From Candidatus Hebobacterum abditum (GTDB taxonomy: Bacteria; Armatimonadota; Hebobacteria; Hebobacterales; Hebobacteraceae): a stretch of DNA of 64,000 bases. The first letter of the stretch is position 1. Every line of letters begins with the position of its first letter. This document shows, piece after piece, positions 11,191-21,600 of the stretch. Location of the stretch: the NCBI GenBank assembly GCA_029821875.1, contig JALGXW010000016.1:1-64000 (forward strand), read 5' to 3'. Made by a program: the position numbers and the translations under genes. The notes beneath the pieces are model-generated. The model was not told where the DNA came from. It was given only the letters and a program-made list of their open reading frames with translations, and searched no databases.

Positions 11191-12408
11191 TCAATAGGCC
11201 CGCTCGACCTTCTCCTCACTGAAGCCCAGGCGTATGGCCCCCATCGCTCTCTGTGCAAGGGCCTCGGAGGCCGATTCGTGGAAGGCTGCATCATCCGAAG
11301 TGATGACGAAGATCACCTCGCCTCTTGCCTGGAAGATGGCCGACTCGTCCTCGCGGACGATTCGTATCTCGAGCAGCCGGAGGTTCTTCTTGAGGAGACG
11401 GTTGAAGATATCGGCACCGCGCTCGGCGCGGGCAAGTGGTGAGAGGCCGTCGAGCTCGGCGGCGGGGCGGAATACGGAACGTCCGTTGAGGCTCAGCTCG
11501 CCTATCTCCACCTCGTCCTGGGTGGCCGGGCCGTAGTCTGCCACAAGGGAGTGCGTGACGCGACGGCGCTCTATCGGCACTCCGAGCTCGGCGAGTTGCC
11601 TCTCGACGGCCGCCACCCGCTGCTTGCCGTACGGGTGTGTCTGGAACACACCAAGCTCAGGATTGCCCAAGGAGGCCTCCATGCGAGCCAATCCCTCCAC
11701 CACGGTTAGCACGGCCACCGGGTTGTAGTTCCCGTTCTGGTGCAGGTAGAGGACGGCTTCCCGGTCGGCCTCGAACTCCGCTTCGCGCCCGTAGTGGTTG
11801 ATCGCGTCCTGCACCACGAGGCCCCCCACTGCTGCGATGGCGCCTGGATCTACCCCCTCCGCGTTGCTCAAGATCGACAGCACGAGCAGCGAGCCCAAGA
11901 TCTTCTGATACTTCTCATCCTTGCTCATCAACCTGCGGGAATGCATGAGGCATACGTGAACCATCTCATGCGCAACAACGGCTGCCAACTCGTCCTCGGA
12001 CTCGACGGCATCGAGTATGCCTTGCATGAAGTAGAGGTAGCCCCCAGGCAGCGAGAAGGCGTTCACCCCCTCGCTGTCGATAACCCTTATCTCGTACTTC
12101 TGGAGGGGCTTCTGCGTCGCCGGTCGCAACATCTCCACGACTTTGGCGATGCGAAGGAGGTCGGGGCTGTTCGCCACGAGCTTGAACCGCTTGGACTGCT
12201 TCTCGAGCTCCTCCGCCGCGGACCTGCCGATCTCGGCATCGGCCCTCTCCTCCTCGGTCAGGTCCTCCGAAGGCTTCCCAGGGATCACGACAACCGTGCG
12301 CTCGGTGTCGTCGCTGCCCTCGCCGGCCGGGTCCTCGGCCGAGGCGGAGAAGCAGCACGCGAGCGCGGCTACTGACAGGAGCAGAAGTAGAGACAAAGTA
12401 GCTCGCAT
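11191..12408 (-). CDS. M48-family metallopeptidase, exported
   Basis: 405 residues. A hydrophobic leader (RATLSLLLLLSVAALACCFSASA) contains an imperfect lipobox (ALAC), so it may be a lipoprotein. The zinc site is HEMVH at 147-151, with the third ligand in REAEFEADREAV, which fits M48 peptidases of the BepA/LoiP kind that act on envelope proteins. The SLPGGYLYFMQGIL segment is also typical. The C-terminal about 100 residues carry no motif I recognise. ATG 12408 opens the signal peptide; the longer frame to 12465 adds sequence before it. TATACT at 12426-12431 (minus) may be its -10, giving a very short leader. Confidence 0.88.
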   Translation of the reverse strand: MRATLSLLLLLSVAALACCFSASAEDPAGEGSDDTERTVVVIPGKPSEDLTEEERADAEIGRSAAEELEKQSKRFKLVANSPDLLRIAKVVEMLRPATQKPLQKYEIRVIDSEGVNAFSLPGGYLYFMQGILDAVESEDELAAVVAHEMVHVCLMHSRRLMSKDEKYQKILGSLLVLSILSNAEGVDPGAIAAVGGLVVQDAINHYGREAEFEADREAVLYLHQNGNYNPVAVLTVVEGLARMEASLGNPELGVFQTHPYGKQRVAAVERQLAELGVPIERRRVTHSLVADYGPATQDEVEIGELSLNGRSVFRPAAELDGLSPLARAERGADIFNRLLKKNLRLLEIRIVREDESAIFQARGEVIFVITSDDAAFHESASEALAQRAMGAIRLGFSEEKVERAY

Positions 12409-12602
12409 CGGCCTGACTCTCTGAGAGTATACCATACAGGAGGGCAGGCAAACGAAGTAGCACAAGGCTGTCCGATTTTGTGTTCCTCCGGCACACGAAT
12501 CGTGGTATATAGCCAGCGGAACGCATGAAACGGGGGGTAGCTTGCAGACTTAGGTGGGTACGATCAAGATGGCTTCCATGGGTTCCCGGAGAGGGACTAG
12601 CC

Positions 12603-13214
12603 ATGAACTGGAGAGAGCGCGAGCTACCGGTGTTGGGACAGTCTCGGAGACCTGAATACCAGGTCATGATCGACTACATCAAGGATCAGGTCGGTGAGGG
12701 GTCAGAGTACAGAAACGACCTGGTCCGGGTGGTGCTGTCGGAGCGCGGCTGCTACTACGAGTTCCGCGATCTGCCCGAGGAATTCTCTGGCGCTGTCGGC
12801 TCAGGCTTCCGGTACGAGTTCATCGGCACCGACGATGGTCTAGGGCTTGCCGCGCGACTACACGATATGGCTCTAGGCCCGGAGACGGCCGACACGCACG
12901 AGATCAGCCTGATGCTGATCTACGGGTGGGACGGCGTGTTCAAGCCTGAGGACACCTTCGTCTACCACTGGCGTTGCTACGGATCCGAGGAAGAAGGCCC
13001 CACGATGCTGGGGATCTTCCGTCCATCCGTTCTGCCAATCTTCTTCAAGCTGAAAGCGGACAGCGATCTTGTTGAGCCGATATTGGGAACCCGAAAGGGA
13101 GTGCTGTTCTTCGTTGCCAACCTGAGCGATCAGCACCTATTGGTCAAGATCCCTCATCAGGGCCCGGGCGTGACCGACCTGAACGAGGTGACGGGTCAGC
13201 GCCTCGTCCACTGA
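12603..13214 (+). CDS. Protein of unknown function
   Basis: 203 residues, soluble, no signal peptide. ATG 12603 gives MNWRERELPVLGQSRRPEYQ; the frame is open further upstream to 12525 but that part is arginine- and tryptophan-rich. I see no catalytic motif. It has regular alternation of acidic and aromatic residues, and a beta-rich middle (EISLMLIYGWDGVFKPEDTFVYHW). It stands alone between a divergent M48 gene and its own terminator at 13237-13272, so it is probably monocistronic. Confidence 0.7.
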   Translation: MNWRERELPVLGQSRRPEYQVMIDYIKDQVGEGSEYRNDLVRVVLSERGCYYEFRDLPEEFSGAVGSGFRYEFIGTDDGLGLAARLHDMALGPETADTHEISLMLIYGWDGVFKPEDTFVYHWRCYGSEEEGPTMLGIFRPSVLPIFFKLKADSDLVEPILGTRKGVLFFVANLSDQHLLVKIPHQGPGVTDLNEVTGQRLVH

Positions 13215-13236
13215 TGCCGGCGCGAGTCAGACCGCG

Positions 13237-13272
13237 GCCGGCCCGGCGAAGCCTGCCGGGCCGGCGCTTTTG
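13237..13272 (+). terminator. Rho-independent terminator after the unknown gene
   Basis: A perfect 11-bp GC stem (13237-13247 with 13255-13265), a 7-nt loop, then GCTTTTG. It closes the gene ending at 13214 and separates it from the rplS promoter. Confidence 0.75.
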
Positions 13273-13297
13273 TGGGGGGCTGGTGGACTGACAGGGG

Positions 13298-13327
13298 TTG
13301 AATTGCGCTCCGCTCCTGTGCTATACT
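13298..13327 (+). promoter_or_regulatory. Promoter upstream of rplS
   Basis: TTGAAT at 13298-13303, an 18-bp spacer, then TATACT at 13322-13327 preceded by TGC (an extended -10). The leader to the rplS start is about 65 nt and GC-rich; I could not fold it into a known ribosomal-protein leader. Confidence 0.55.
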
Positions 13328-13400
13328 CCTCTAGTTGGCATGACGATCCGCGCCTCTGGGCCGACGTGCCCCAGGGCTTCTCTCCCGGGAGTGAAGGCAG

Positions 13401-13748
13401 ATGTCCGCGATTGACAGCATAGAGAAGGCACAACTGCGCCAGGACGTGCCCGACTTCCAGCCTGGCGATCTGGTAAGGGTCACTGTTCGAGTCGTCGAAG
13501 GGGGTAGAGAGCGATCGCAGCCGTTCCAGGGCGTCGTGATCGCGCGCCGGGGCAGCGGCCTGAAGCAGACGTTCAGCGTTCGCCGGGTGACGCACGGGGT
13601 AGGGGTCGAGCGTACCTTCCTGCTTCATTCTCCAAGGGTCGAGAAGGTAGAGGTCTTGCGCCGCGGCCGCGTCCGAAGGGCCAAGCTCTTCTATCTGCGC
13701 CAGCGAGTGGGGCGCGCCGCCCGCATCCGAGAGGACCGTCGCCGCTAG
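13401..13748 (+). CDS. rplS: 50S ribosomal protein L19
   Basis: 115 residues with the L19 landmarks [33 protein letters not shown] and [24 protein letters not shown]. It sits at the 30S-50S interface. The usual upstream partners rpsP, rimM and trmD are absent here; instead it leads an rplS-lepB-rnhB operon, with lepB starting on the next base after its stop. Confidence 0.96.
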   Translation: MSAIDSIEKAQLRQDVPDFQPGDLVRVTVRVVEGGRERSQPFQGVVIARRGSGLKQTFSVRRVTHGVGVERTFLLHSPRVEKVEVLRRGRVRRAKLFYLRQRVGRAARIREDRRR

Positions 13749-14486
13749 ATGAACCTCAATCTCGATCAACCTTGGAAGATAGCGACCGTCATCGGGTTGC
13801 TGGCATTCCTTCGCATCGTATGGGGCCTCTGGCGCCAGGCTCCCGGGCGCGCCTTCATGACGGAACTCCTCGACTCGGGGCTCATCGCCTTCGTGCTGGT
13901 GTTCTTGCTCATCCGGCCTTTCGTGGTGCAGGCCTTCTATATCCCGTCCAGGTCGATGGCGCCGACGCTGGTCGAGCACGATCGGATCCTCGTGAACAAG
14001 TTCGTCTACAGGCTGAATGAGCCACAGCGCGGAGACATCATCGTGTTCGACGCGCCGCGGCACGCGCTGTATGGGGACGGGCGAAAGGATTTCGTGAAGC
14101 GGTTGATTGGGCTCCCCGGGGACGCTGTGCAGATCAGGCGCGGCGACGGAGTCTACGTCAACGGGAAACGACTCGAGGAGCCCTCTGAGGTCGCGCGGCC
14201 CGACTACAACTGGCCTGAGGACGAGCGCGGGATGCCCGCCGCCGAGCCGTATCGTGTGCCCGATGGCTGCTACTTCGTGCTTGGCGACAACCGCAACGAG
14301 AGCAACGATAGCCACAAGTGGACGCGGCCGGAGTTGGAGGCAGACAGAATCATCGGCAAGGCAATGGTCATATTCTGGCCCCTTCCCAGAATACGGCTTG
14401 CCGGGGATAACAAGCAGATAGAACTGGGGGAGGAGACCGAGATCGGCATGCTCGGCTACGCGGCCGCGAAGGGCGTTGGCCGCTAG
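13749..14486 (+). CDS. lepB: Signal peptidase I
   Basis: 245 residues, one clear membrane segment (SGLIAFVLVFLLIRPFVVQAF) then the S26 catalytic domain. The nucleophile is Ser69 in PSRSMAPTL and the general base Lys117 in DFVKRLIGLPGD; GDNRNESNDS is the conserved box near the end. It removes signal peptides outside the membrane, which suits a window rich in secreted proteins. It starts directly after rplS. Confidence 0.95.
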   Translation: MNLNLDQPWKIATVIGLLAFLRIVWGLWRQAPGRAFMTELLDSGLIAFVLVFLLIRPFVVQAFYIPSRSMAPTLVEHDRILVNKFVYRLNEPQRGDIIVFDAPRHALYGDGRKDFVKRLIGLPGDAVQIRRGDGVYVNGKRLEEPSEVARPDYNWPEDERGMPAAEPYRVPDGCYFVLGDNRNESNDSHKWTRPELEADRIIGKAMVIFWPLPRIRLAGDNKQIELGEETEIGMLGYAAAKGVGR

Positions 14487-14531
14487 GCGGATATCGCTTC
14501 CGCCGCATCTGTCCGCCGCCGGAGGTTGCCA

Positions 14532-15167
14532 TTGAGGGGCCTGTGGAGGACGGAGAGGGAGCTTCGCGGGGAGGGATTCCTTCGCATCGCAGGAGTCGAC
14601 GAGGCCGGCCGAGGCCCGATAGCGGGGCCCGTGGTCGCGGCCGCCGCCGTGTTCGCGGATGGGTGTCGCCTCCCAGGGCTGGCTGACTCGAAGCTGCTGA
14701 AACCGGAAGAGCGAGAGCGGCTGTTCGAGCTCATTCGGGAGAAGGCAGTCTGTGTTGCCGTGGGGACGGTTGACGCCCAGACGGTGGACCGGTTGAATAT
14801 ACTGGGCGCGACCCATCTCGCCATGAGAGAGGCGATCGGAGGGCTGCAGCCGGCGCCCGACTTCGTTCTCGTGGACGGCCGAGGGCTGCCTGGCACATCG
14901 GTTCCGCAGCGCGCAGTTGTGGGAGGCGACAGGACCTGCGCCTGCATTGCCGCCGCCTCGATTGTGGCAAAGGTGACCCGGGATAGGATCATGTTGGGGC
15001 TCGACAGGACGTATCCCGGATACGGTTTCGCTCAGCATAAGGGATATGGCACGCGCAAGCATCTCGCGCGTCTCATCGAACTCGGCCCGTGCCCGGAGCA
15101 CAGGAGCAGCTTCAAGCCTGTCCGCGCGGCACGCCAGGGGAGCCTTCATCTCGAGGGCGCGCCCTGA
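14532..15167 (+). CDS. rnhB: Ribonuclease HII
   Basis: 211 residues. Catalytic carboxylates are visible in GVDEAGRGPIAGPVVAAAAVF (Asp, Glu), LVDGRGLPG and SIVAKVTRDRIM; the end GYGTRKHLARLIELGPCPEHRSSF is typical. It removes RNA from RNA-DNA hybrids and single ribonucleotides from DNA. TTG 14532 is chosen because GGAGG at 14521-14525 lies six bases before it; an in-frame TTG at 14526 is too close to that site. Confidence 0.93.
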   Translation: MRGLWRTERELRGEGFLRIAGVDEAGRGPIAGPVVAAAAVFADGCRLPGLADSKLLKPEERERLFELIREKAVCVAVGTVDAQTVDRLNILGATHLAMREAIGGLQPAPDFVLVDGRGLPGTSVPQRAVVGGDRTCACIAAASIVAKVTRDRIMLGLDRTYPGYGFAQHKGYGTRKHLARLIELGPCPEHRSSFKPVRAARQGSLHLEGAP

Positions 15168-15241
15168 CGACGGTCGGTCGGCGTTCACGTATGTGGTGGT
15201 TCATCAGTTAGGTGGAAACTAAGAGCTGAGGGTAGCAGTCT

Positions 15242-15481
15242 ATGAGGCAGAGGTCCCGCAGGGGAATCGCGGCGAGCACTGAGGTGCTCGACCGGTTGTC
15301 GAAGCGATTCGGGAAGTACGCTCTTGTGGTGGGAGTGGCGAAGCGAGCGCACGACCTGAAGGAACGGATTCACAGCCCCTTGGAGCCCAGCGGCGGGGGC
15401 CTGGTGAATCGGGCGATCGACGAGATCGCCGATGGTCGTGTGAGGATCCGGGGGGAGGAACCCGAGGACGAATCGGAATAG
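15242..15481 (+). CDS. rpoZ: RNA polymerase omega subunit
   Basis: 79 residues. RFGKYALVVGVAKRAHDLKE followed by LVNRAIDEIADGRVRI matches the two conserved blocks of omega (the ALV-x-x-AKRAR block and the A-x-x-EIA-x-G-K-I block). Omega wraps the beta-prime C-terminus. It is not beside gmk as in many bacteria but is 15 bases before dnaJ. It is short and the call rests on two motifs. Confidence 0.75.
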   Translation: MRQRSRRGIAASTEVLDRLSKRFGKYALVVGVAKRAHDLKERIHSPLEPSGGGLVNRAIDEIADGRVRIRGEEPEDESE

Positions 15482-15496
15482 GGTGCCGTCTCGGCT

Positions 15497-16615
15497 ATGG
15501 CCCCGAAGCGCGACTACTATGAGATCCTGGGTGTGGACCGCAAGGCCACCCAGGACGAGATAAAGCGGGCGTTCCGCAGACTCGCCCGGCGTCACCATCC
15601 CGATGTGAACCCCGACGACGCAGAGGCCGAGGCCAGGTTCAAGGAAGTGTCCGAGGCCTACGAGGTGCTGCGGGACCCGGAGCGGCGCGCCCAGTACGAC
15701 TACTTCGGGCACATCCCTCCCGGCGCCGCGGCCGCGGGCGACTTCTGGGGGGAGTTCGCCGGGTTCGGCAACCTATTCGACGCCTTCTTCGGGGCTCAGC
15801 GGGGCGCTGCGCGCGCTCGTCCCCGGCGCGGCTCCGACCTGCGCTACGATCTCGACATCGCTCTGGAGGACGTCCTGACGGGCACCGCCACGACGATAGA
15901 GGCGGAGCGAGTGCAGGTCTGTGAGGACTGCGAGGCCACAGGGAGCCGCTCCCACGGCGGTGAGCGGCCCTGTCCGGGGTGCGGTGGGGCCGGACAAACG
16001 CAGCACGTGACTGCGACTCCCTTCGGGCGCCTCTCGACAGTGACGCCATGTGGGACCTGTCAGGGCGGTGGCACGGTCGTCGCCGATCCCTGTGAGAGCT
16101 GTGGGGGCACGGGGCGCCGGGTCGGCACGGCGCAGATACCCGTCGAGATTCCAGCGGGCATGGAGGACGGAGCCTCCATTCGAGTCAGCGGCGCCGGCGA
16201 GGCCGGAGAGCGCGGCGCCGCGGCCGGTGACCTCTACGTCTTCGTCCACGTGAAGCCGCACGAGGTCTTCGAGCGGCGGGGCCGAGATATCTTCTGCGAA
16301 CTGCCGGTTTCGTTTGCGACGGCTACGCTTGGCGGCACAGTTACGGCGCCGACTCTCGACGGATCAGAGGAGCTGAGCATTCCGTCCGGCACGCAGACCG
16401 GCGAGGTGCTGACGATCCGCGGGAAAGGGCTGCCGGACATGCGCACAGGAGTCCGCGGCGCGGAGCACGTCAAAGTGCGCGTCGTGACCCCGCGCAGCCT
16501 GACGCCTCGCCAGCGAGAGCTGCTGGAGGAGTACGCTCGCGAGGGCGGCGACGAGGTGGAGGACGAGAGGGGCTGGTTCGCCCGCTTCCGCGACGCACTC
16601 CGCGGGGAGGGATAG
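15497..16615 (+). CDS. dnaJ: Chaperone DnaJ (type I J-protein)
   Basis: 372 residues. J domain at 1-70 with the HPD motif ([10 protein letters not shown]), a Gly/Ala/Phe-rich linker, four CxxCxGxG zinc repeats around 145-215 (the first reads CEDCEATG, with alanine for the usual glycine; then [24 protein letters not shown]), and the C-terminal client-binding domains. It stimulates DnaK ATPase and hands over unfolded clients. No dnaK or grpE is nearby. It ends 13 bases from the convergent oxidoreductase gene. Confidence 0.95.
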   Translation: MAPKRDYYEILGVDRKATQDEIKRAFRRLARRHHPDVNPDDAEAEARFKEVSEAYEVLRDPERRAQYDYFGHIPPGAAAAGDFWGEFAGFGNLFDAFFGAQRGAARARPRRGSDLRYDLDIALEDVLTGTATTIEAERVQVCEDCEATGSRSHGGERPCPGCGGAGQTQHVTATPFGRLSTVTPCGTCQGGGTVVADPCESCGGTGRRVGTAQIPVEIPAGMEDGASIRVSGAGEAGERGAAAGDLYVFVHVKPHEVFERRGRDIFCELPVSFATATLGGTVTAPTLDGSEELSIPSGTQTGEVLTIRGKGLPDMRTGVRGAEHVKVRVVTPRSLTPRQRELLEEYAREGGDEVEDERGWFARFRDALRGEG

Positions 16616-16628
16616 CCGCCGACAAAGC

Positions 16629-17627
16629 CTAGCGCTTGACCTTGACGGGCTTCCCGAGGCGTGCCGACTCCCACGCAGCCTCCGTCAGCTGTGCGACGCG
16701 AAGCCCACAGACGGCCGGCGTCTGCGGCTCCGCCTCGCCGCGGATCGAGTCGACGAAGTTCTTGTCGGGATCACCCTTGTACCTCAACCTGTCGGTGATG
16801 TCCTGACTCTTGACGCCTCCGCTTCTGGCGCGCGTCTGGAGGATGAGTCGGTTATCGCGGATATAGAGCGACCCGTCCTCGCCGTAGAAGGTCACGTCCT
16901 CCCACCAGCCCGGGGCATCGCCGACCACGGCGATGGTGCCGATCGCTCCTCCCCTGAACCGCACGGTCAGCGCCGATAGTATGTCGACCTTGCTGCCTCT
17001 GTTGTCGATCTGCGCGCAGACGACATCGGGCTTCAGGTCGGTGAGCCACAGCAGCGCGTCCAAGAGATGGCTGCCCGAGTCGTTCAGCTGGCCGCCGCTG
17101 CTGAGAGCCGGATCTTGCCGCCATGTTCCCTTCGTCCCGCGCAGCCAGTCCTGGGCCTGAAGAGCCGCCACGAAGGTGATACGCCCGAGCTTCCCAGAGG
17201 TGAGCATCTCTCGCGCCAGACGGAAGGCAGGGAAGTAGTGGCGCTGGTATCCGATCATCAGGACTAGGTCCTTGCGCTTCGCCTTCCTGATCACGGCCTT
17301 GGCTTGCTGAACGCTGTCCACCATCGGCTTCTCGGTCAGCACGTGGACACCATGGCCGAGGGCGTCCATGATCTGCTCGTAGTGGGAGCTGTGCGGCGAC
17401 GCGATCACCATCCCGTCCAGCTCCACCTCCTGGAGCATATCGCTGTGGCTTCCGAAGGTGGGGAGGTCGGCCAGCTCCGGGTGGTGGCCGAGAAAGCGCT
17501 TGAGGTTCCTCTTGCTCGGCTCCACGAGCGCCTCGATCCGGGCCGCCCTCACGGCCGCAAGCCGTCCCACGTGCGCCCGCATGAACCCGCCACATCCGAC
17601 CAAGCCCAACCTGACCTTGTTTGCCAT
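16629..17627 (-). CDS. Gfo/Idh/MocA-family oxidoreductase
   Basis: 332 residues. N-terminal Rossmann fold with VRLGLVGCGGFMRAHVGRLA, then the family's EKP motif in GVHVLTEKPMVDS and the GYQRHYFPAFRLAREML region that opens the C-terminal domain. Members are NAD(P)-dependent sugar or inositol dehydrogenases; the substrate is not predictable. ATG 17627 has a GGGAGAGA site upstream. It lies 131 bases behind ricT on the same strand and may be its own unit. Confidence 0.88.
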   Translation of the reverse strand: MANKVRLGLVGCGGFMRAHVGRLAAVRAARIEALVEPSKRNLKRFLGHHPELADLPTFGSHSDMLQEVELDGMVIASPHSSHYEQIMDALGHGVHVLTEKPMVDSVQQAKAVIRKAKRKDLVLMIGYQRHYFPAFRLAREMLTSGKLGRITFVAALQAQDWLRGTKGTWRQDPALSSGGQLNDSGSHLLDALLWLTDLKPDVVCAQIDNRGSKVDILSALTVRFRGGAIGTIAVVGDAPGWWEDVTFYGEDGSLYIRDNRLILQTRARSGGVKSQDITDRLRYKGDPDKNFVDSIRGEAEPQTPAVCGLRVAQLTEAAWESARLGKPVKVKR

Positions 17628-17758
17628 CAGTGAGATCTCTCCCGTTTCATGTCGCGTCGAGCCCAGCGCAGGCTGCGCTCGGCTCGACGCGCCCATCCTC
17701 GTTTCTTTGGGATGGTTGCCGGGTCCTTTCGGTGGCCGCTCCGCTTTGCGGCTCCGCC

Positions 17759-18604
17759 TCAGCCGCTCCCGCGCTCGGCCTCGCGACCGTGAGGACAGCC
17801 CGGCTTGTGCCTTGCCAGCGCCGCCAAGGGCAGCTGGACCTTGCCGCCCTCATCAAGAGTGATGACCGCCCGGTTCCGGATGACGTCGATCTCCGCTATC
17901 CGCCCCGGCCCCTGCTCGGTCTCGACCTTGCTCCCCGTTTTCGGCACACACTGACGCGCCTCGCGGTAGAAATCATACTCGAAGTTCAGGCAGCACATGA
18001 GTCGGCCGCAGGCGCCGGAGATCTTCTGGGGGTTGAGGGAGAGCTCTTGCTCCTTGGCCATCTTGATGCCCACGGGGTCGAAGTCGGTGAGGAAGGTGGC
18101 GCAGCACAGCGGCCGACCACAGTGGCCCAGGCCGCCCTGCATCTTCGCTTCGTCCCTCACGCCAACCTGATGGAGCTCTACTCTCGTCCGCAATGACCGT
18201 GCGAGATCACGCACCAAGGCACGGAAGTCCACGCGGCCCTCCGCACTGAAGTGAATCACCATCCTGGAGCCGTCCAACGTAGCCTCAGCCTCGACCAGCT
18301 TCATTGGGAGGCCGTGCTCAGCGATCTTCCGCGCAGCGATCTCCATCGCCTCGCGCTCCCGCTCGGCGTGTCTCTCGTCTCTGCGCAGGTCGTCCTCGGT
18401 CGCCCGCCGCAGAACCGGCGTCGCGTTCTTCTTGAGGTCATCCTCGCTCACTTCGACCGGGCCGGCGCGGACTGTTGCTATCTCCTGTCCGCGCGCGGTC
18501 TTCGCCACGACTTGATCGCCGGGCCGGAGATCCAGATCGCCAGCATCGAAGTAATAGGACTTGCCGGCACGGCGGAAGCAAAGGCAAACCACTCGCGGCA
18601 TCAT
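17759..18604 (-). CDS. ricT: PSP1/RicT-type regulatory Fe-S protein
   Basis: About 281 residues, starting at ATG 18604 or the adjacent ATG 18601, behind GGAGAGG. Two cysteine motifs define the family: GGLGHCGRPLCCATFL and ISGACGRLMCCLNFEY. In Bacillus the YaaT/RicT protein forms an Fe-S complex with RicA and RicF that affects RNase Y and phosphorelay control. No ricA or ricF is here. It starts seven bases after the mfd stop, so the two are almost certainly one operon. Confidence 0.88.
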   Translation of the reverse strand: MMPRVVCLCFRRAGKSYYFDAGDLDLRPGDQVVAKTARGQEIATVRAGPVEVSEDDLKKNATPVLRRATEDDLRRDERHAEREREAMEIAARKIAEHGLPMKLVEAEATLDGSRMVIHFSAEGRVDFRALVRDLARSLRTRVELHQVGVRDEAKMQGGLGHCGRPLCCATFLTDFDPVGIKMAKEQELSLNPQKISGACGRLMCCLNFEYDFYREARQCVPKTGSKVETEQGPGRIAEIDVIRNRAVITLDEGGKVQLPLAALARHKPGCPHGREAERGSG

Positions 18605-18611
18605 CCTCTCC

Positions 18612-21600
18612 TCATCGCTGCGCGGCGAGGTCCGCTCGCCGCCGATGGCGCCGCGCCTCACTCTCCAGAGGGAGCGAGGCGAGCGCGGTGAGCACCTCCT
18701 CCAGGCGGGAGAAGATCTCATCGGTTCGCGCCTTTCGCAGGGATACCACGACGCGGTCGTGGTTCAGCAGGGCGATCCAGATCCTGATCTTCGCCGGGAG
18801 GGCGGCGCGCAGCTTCCGTATCATCTGCGGGGTCAGCCGTCTATCCTCATCGAGGAGTAGGGCGGCCAGATTCCCCTCCAGGCTGATCCTACGCACTCCG
18901 GCCTGTACGCACCGGATCTTGACGCCGGCCAGCCGTATCAGGTTCTCGGCCGGTTCGGGCACGGGACGGCCGAAGCGATCGGCGATCTCGTCGGCGACTT
19001 CCTGCAGCCTGGCCTCATCAGGAGCGCCCGCGAGCCTTCGATAGAGGTCGATGCGCTGGTTCCTGTCGGGTGCGTAGGACTCGGGGAGGTAGGCGGCCAC
19101 CGGCAGGTCAACGCTGACCTCCGGGCGAGGAGCCGGCGCCTCTCCCTTGGCCTCTTGCACGGCATCCGCGAGCATCTGCATGTAGAGCTCGAATCCCACC
19201 GAGGCGACGAACCCGTGCTGCTCCGCCCCCAGCAGATTGCCCGCCCCGCGGATCTCGAGGTCCCGCAGCGCTATCTTGAATCCCGATCCGAGTTCGGAGA
19301 ACTCGCGGATCGCCGCAATGCGCTTCTCAGCGCCCTCTGTCAGCCGCTTGTAGGGTGTCCACATCAGATACGCGTAGGCCTGCCGGTTGGACCGGCCAAC
19401 ACGGCCGCGCAGCTGGTAGATCTGGGCCAGCCCGAGCCGATCGGCGTCAGTGACTATCAGCGTGTTCGCGTTCGCGATGTCGAGCCCGTTCTCGATGATG
19501 GTGGTGCAGACGAGAACGTGAGCATCGCCCGCGTAGAACTGAAGCATGGCGTTCTCGAGCTGTCTCTCACTCATCTGGCCATGGCCTACGAGCACCCTCG
19601 CGTGGGGCACGAGTTGCTTCACGTGCTGGGCGACATGCCCTATGGACTCGACGCGGTTGTGGACCACGTACACCTGCCCGCCGCGCTCGAGCTCGCGCAA
19701 GATCGCCTCTCTCATCAGGCCGTCTTCGCGGGGCACCGTGCGAGTGATGACAGCGGTCCTGCCCTCCGGCGGGTCGTTCATCACGCTCATGTCGCGAATG
19801 CCGGAGAGCGCCATGTGAAGCGTTCGCGGGATCGGGGTCGCCGTCATCGTGATCACGTCGACGGTCGTGCGAAGCTGCTTGAGCTTCTCCTTGTGTCGCA
19901 CGCCGAAGCGCTGCTCTTCATCCACCACGACGAGGCCCAGGTCTTTGAACTTCACATCGTTAGACAGGAGCCGATGCGTGCCGATCACGATGTCGACGGC
20001 CCCGGCCTCCATGTCCGCGACGACCTTCTCCTGTTCCTTCCGGCTGCGGAACCGGCTCAGCATCTCTATCCGGACGGGGTAGGGGCGGAGGCGCTCGTTG
20101 AAGGTCGTGTAGTGTTGTTGCGCGAGAACGGTGGTGGGCACCAGTACGGCGACCTGTCGGCCGTCCATGACCGCCTTGAAGGCCGCCCGCATCGCCACCT
20201 CCGTCTTCCCGTACCCGACATCCCCGCAGACCAGCCGGTCCGTCGCACGCGGGGCCTCCATGTCCTCCTTGACGGCCCTTATCGCCTCGAGTTGGTCGGG
20301 CGTCTCCTCGTACTCGAATCCATCCTCCATCTCTCGCTGCCACGGCGTGTCTAGCGCGAAGGCATGCCCCGGGCGATCATGTCGTGCCGCGTAGAGCCGG
20401 AGAAGCTCGCCCGCCATCTGCCGCGCCGAGCGCCGAGCGCGCTTCTTCGCCCGTTCCCACTCGCTGCCGCCGAGCCGGTGCACCTGCGGACGCTCTTCCT
20501 CGCCTCCCAAGTACTTCTGAACTCGATCGAACTGCTCGGTCGGGACGTAGAGACGGTCGCCCTCCGCATACTCGACGAGCAGGTACTCTCGCTCTCCATC
20601 CGTCGGCCCTCGTCGGACGAGACCTCTATAGATGCCGATCCCGTGATTGATGTGCACCACGTAGTCGTCGGCCCGCAGGTCGGTCAGCGAGCCGATCGGC
20701 GCCGCCTCTGGCGCGCGGCGTCGAACGGGCCGACGCACCCGCCGCCACCCGAATACCTCCCGGTCTGTTATGACTGCGATGCCGGCTCCGGGCAGACTGA
20801 ATCCCTCGTTCACGGGCCGCGGCGAGATGACCAGCTCACCCGGACGGGGCTGCCGGCTCGCCTGCTCCCGCACCATGTTTCCGATGCCGGCCTCGTCGAG
20901 CAGCTCGGCAATCCGGTCCCCCTGCCGAGTCGCAATCAGAACGCGTGTGCCTTCCCGCTGCAGGCGCTCCAGCTCCAGTGCCATGCGCCTGATGTCGCCG
21001 GCGAACTCCTCCATCGGCTGGCTCGCGACGGCCACGCGCGGAGCGGTCTCTCCATCAGAGGCGAGACCGAACTGGCTCAACTCGACCACCCGGGTGCTGC
21101 TGAGACGTGAACGGGCCTGTTCCAGAGTGATGTGGAGAGCCTCGGGAAGCGGCAGCAGCAGGCCCTGATCGAGTCGCGCAAGCTGAAGCTCCAGTAGGTC
21201 GCTCTGGAACTCATTGTGGTGGTCGTCCAGTCGGCCGGGTTCGTCGATGACGACGATGGCATCTTCTTGCAGATAGTCGAGTGCCGTGGTGTTCCCCGGG
21301 TAGAGGAAGGGAAACAAGTACTCCACCCCTCGCACGTAGGCGCCCTGACGAAGGGCCCCCACTACTTCACTGATTCGTCCTTCCAGGCGGTCTGCTTCCG
21401 CATCCTTCCCCTCGCCGCGCAATGCCCTCGCTTGGGACTCCAAGGCCTCCTCGATCTGCGGGACGGCTCTCGCTATCGCCTCCTCGGTGAGGAGGACCTC
21501 CCGGGCCGGTAGGACTGCAACGCTCTCCCTCTCGCCCTCCGATCGCTGGCTGCTCGGGTCGAACGTCCGCAGCGACTCTATCTCATCGCCGAAGAGCTCC

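Noticed and set aside
13328-13400. L19 leader element
   Set aside because: The leader can form an imperfect GC hairpin, but I could not match it to a known L19 autoregulatory structure.
13227-15188. A 653-codon minus-strand frame over rplS, lepB and rnhB
   Set aside because: Three well-recognised genes occupy the plus strand here; the minus frame has no family features and is a GC-bias shadow.
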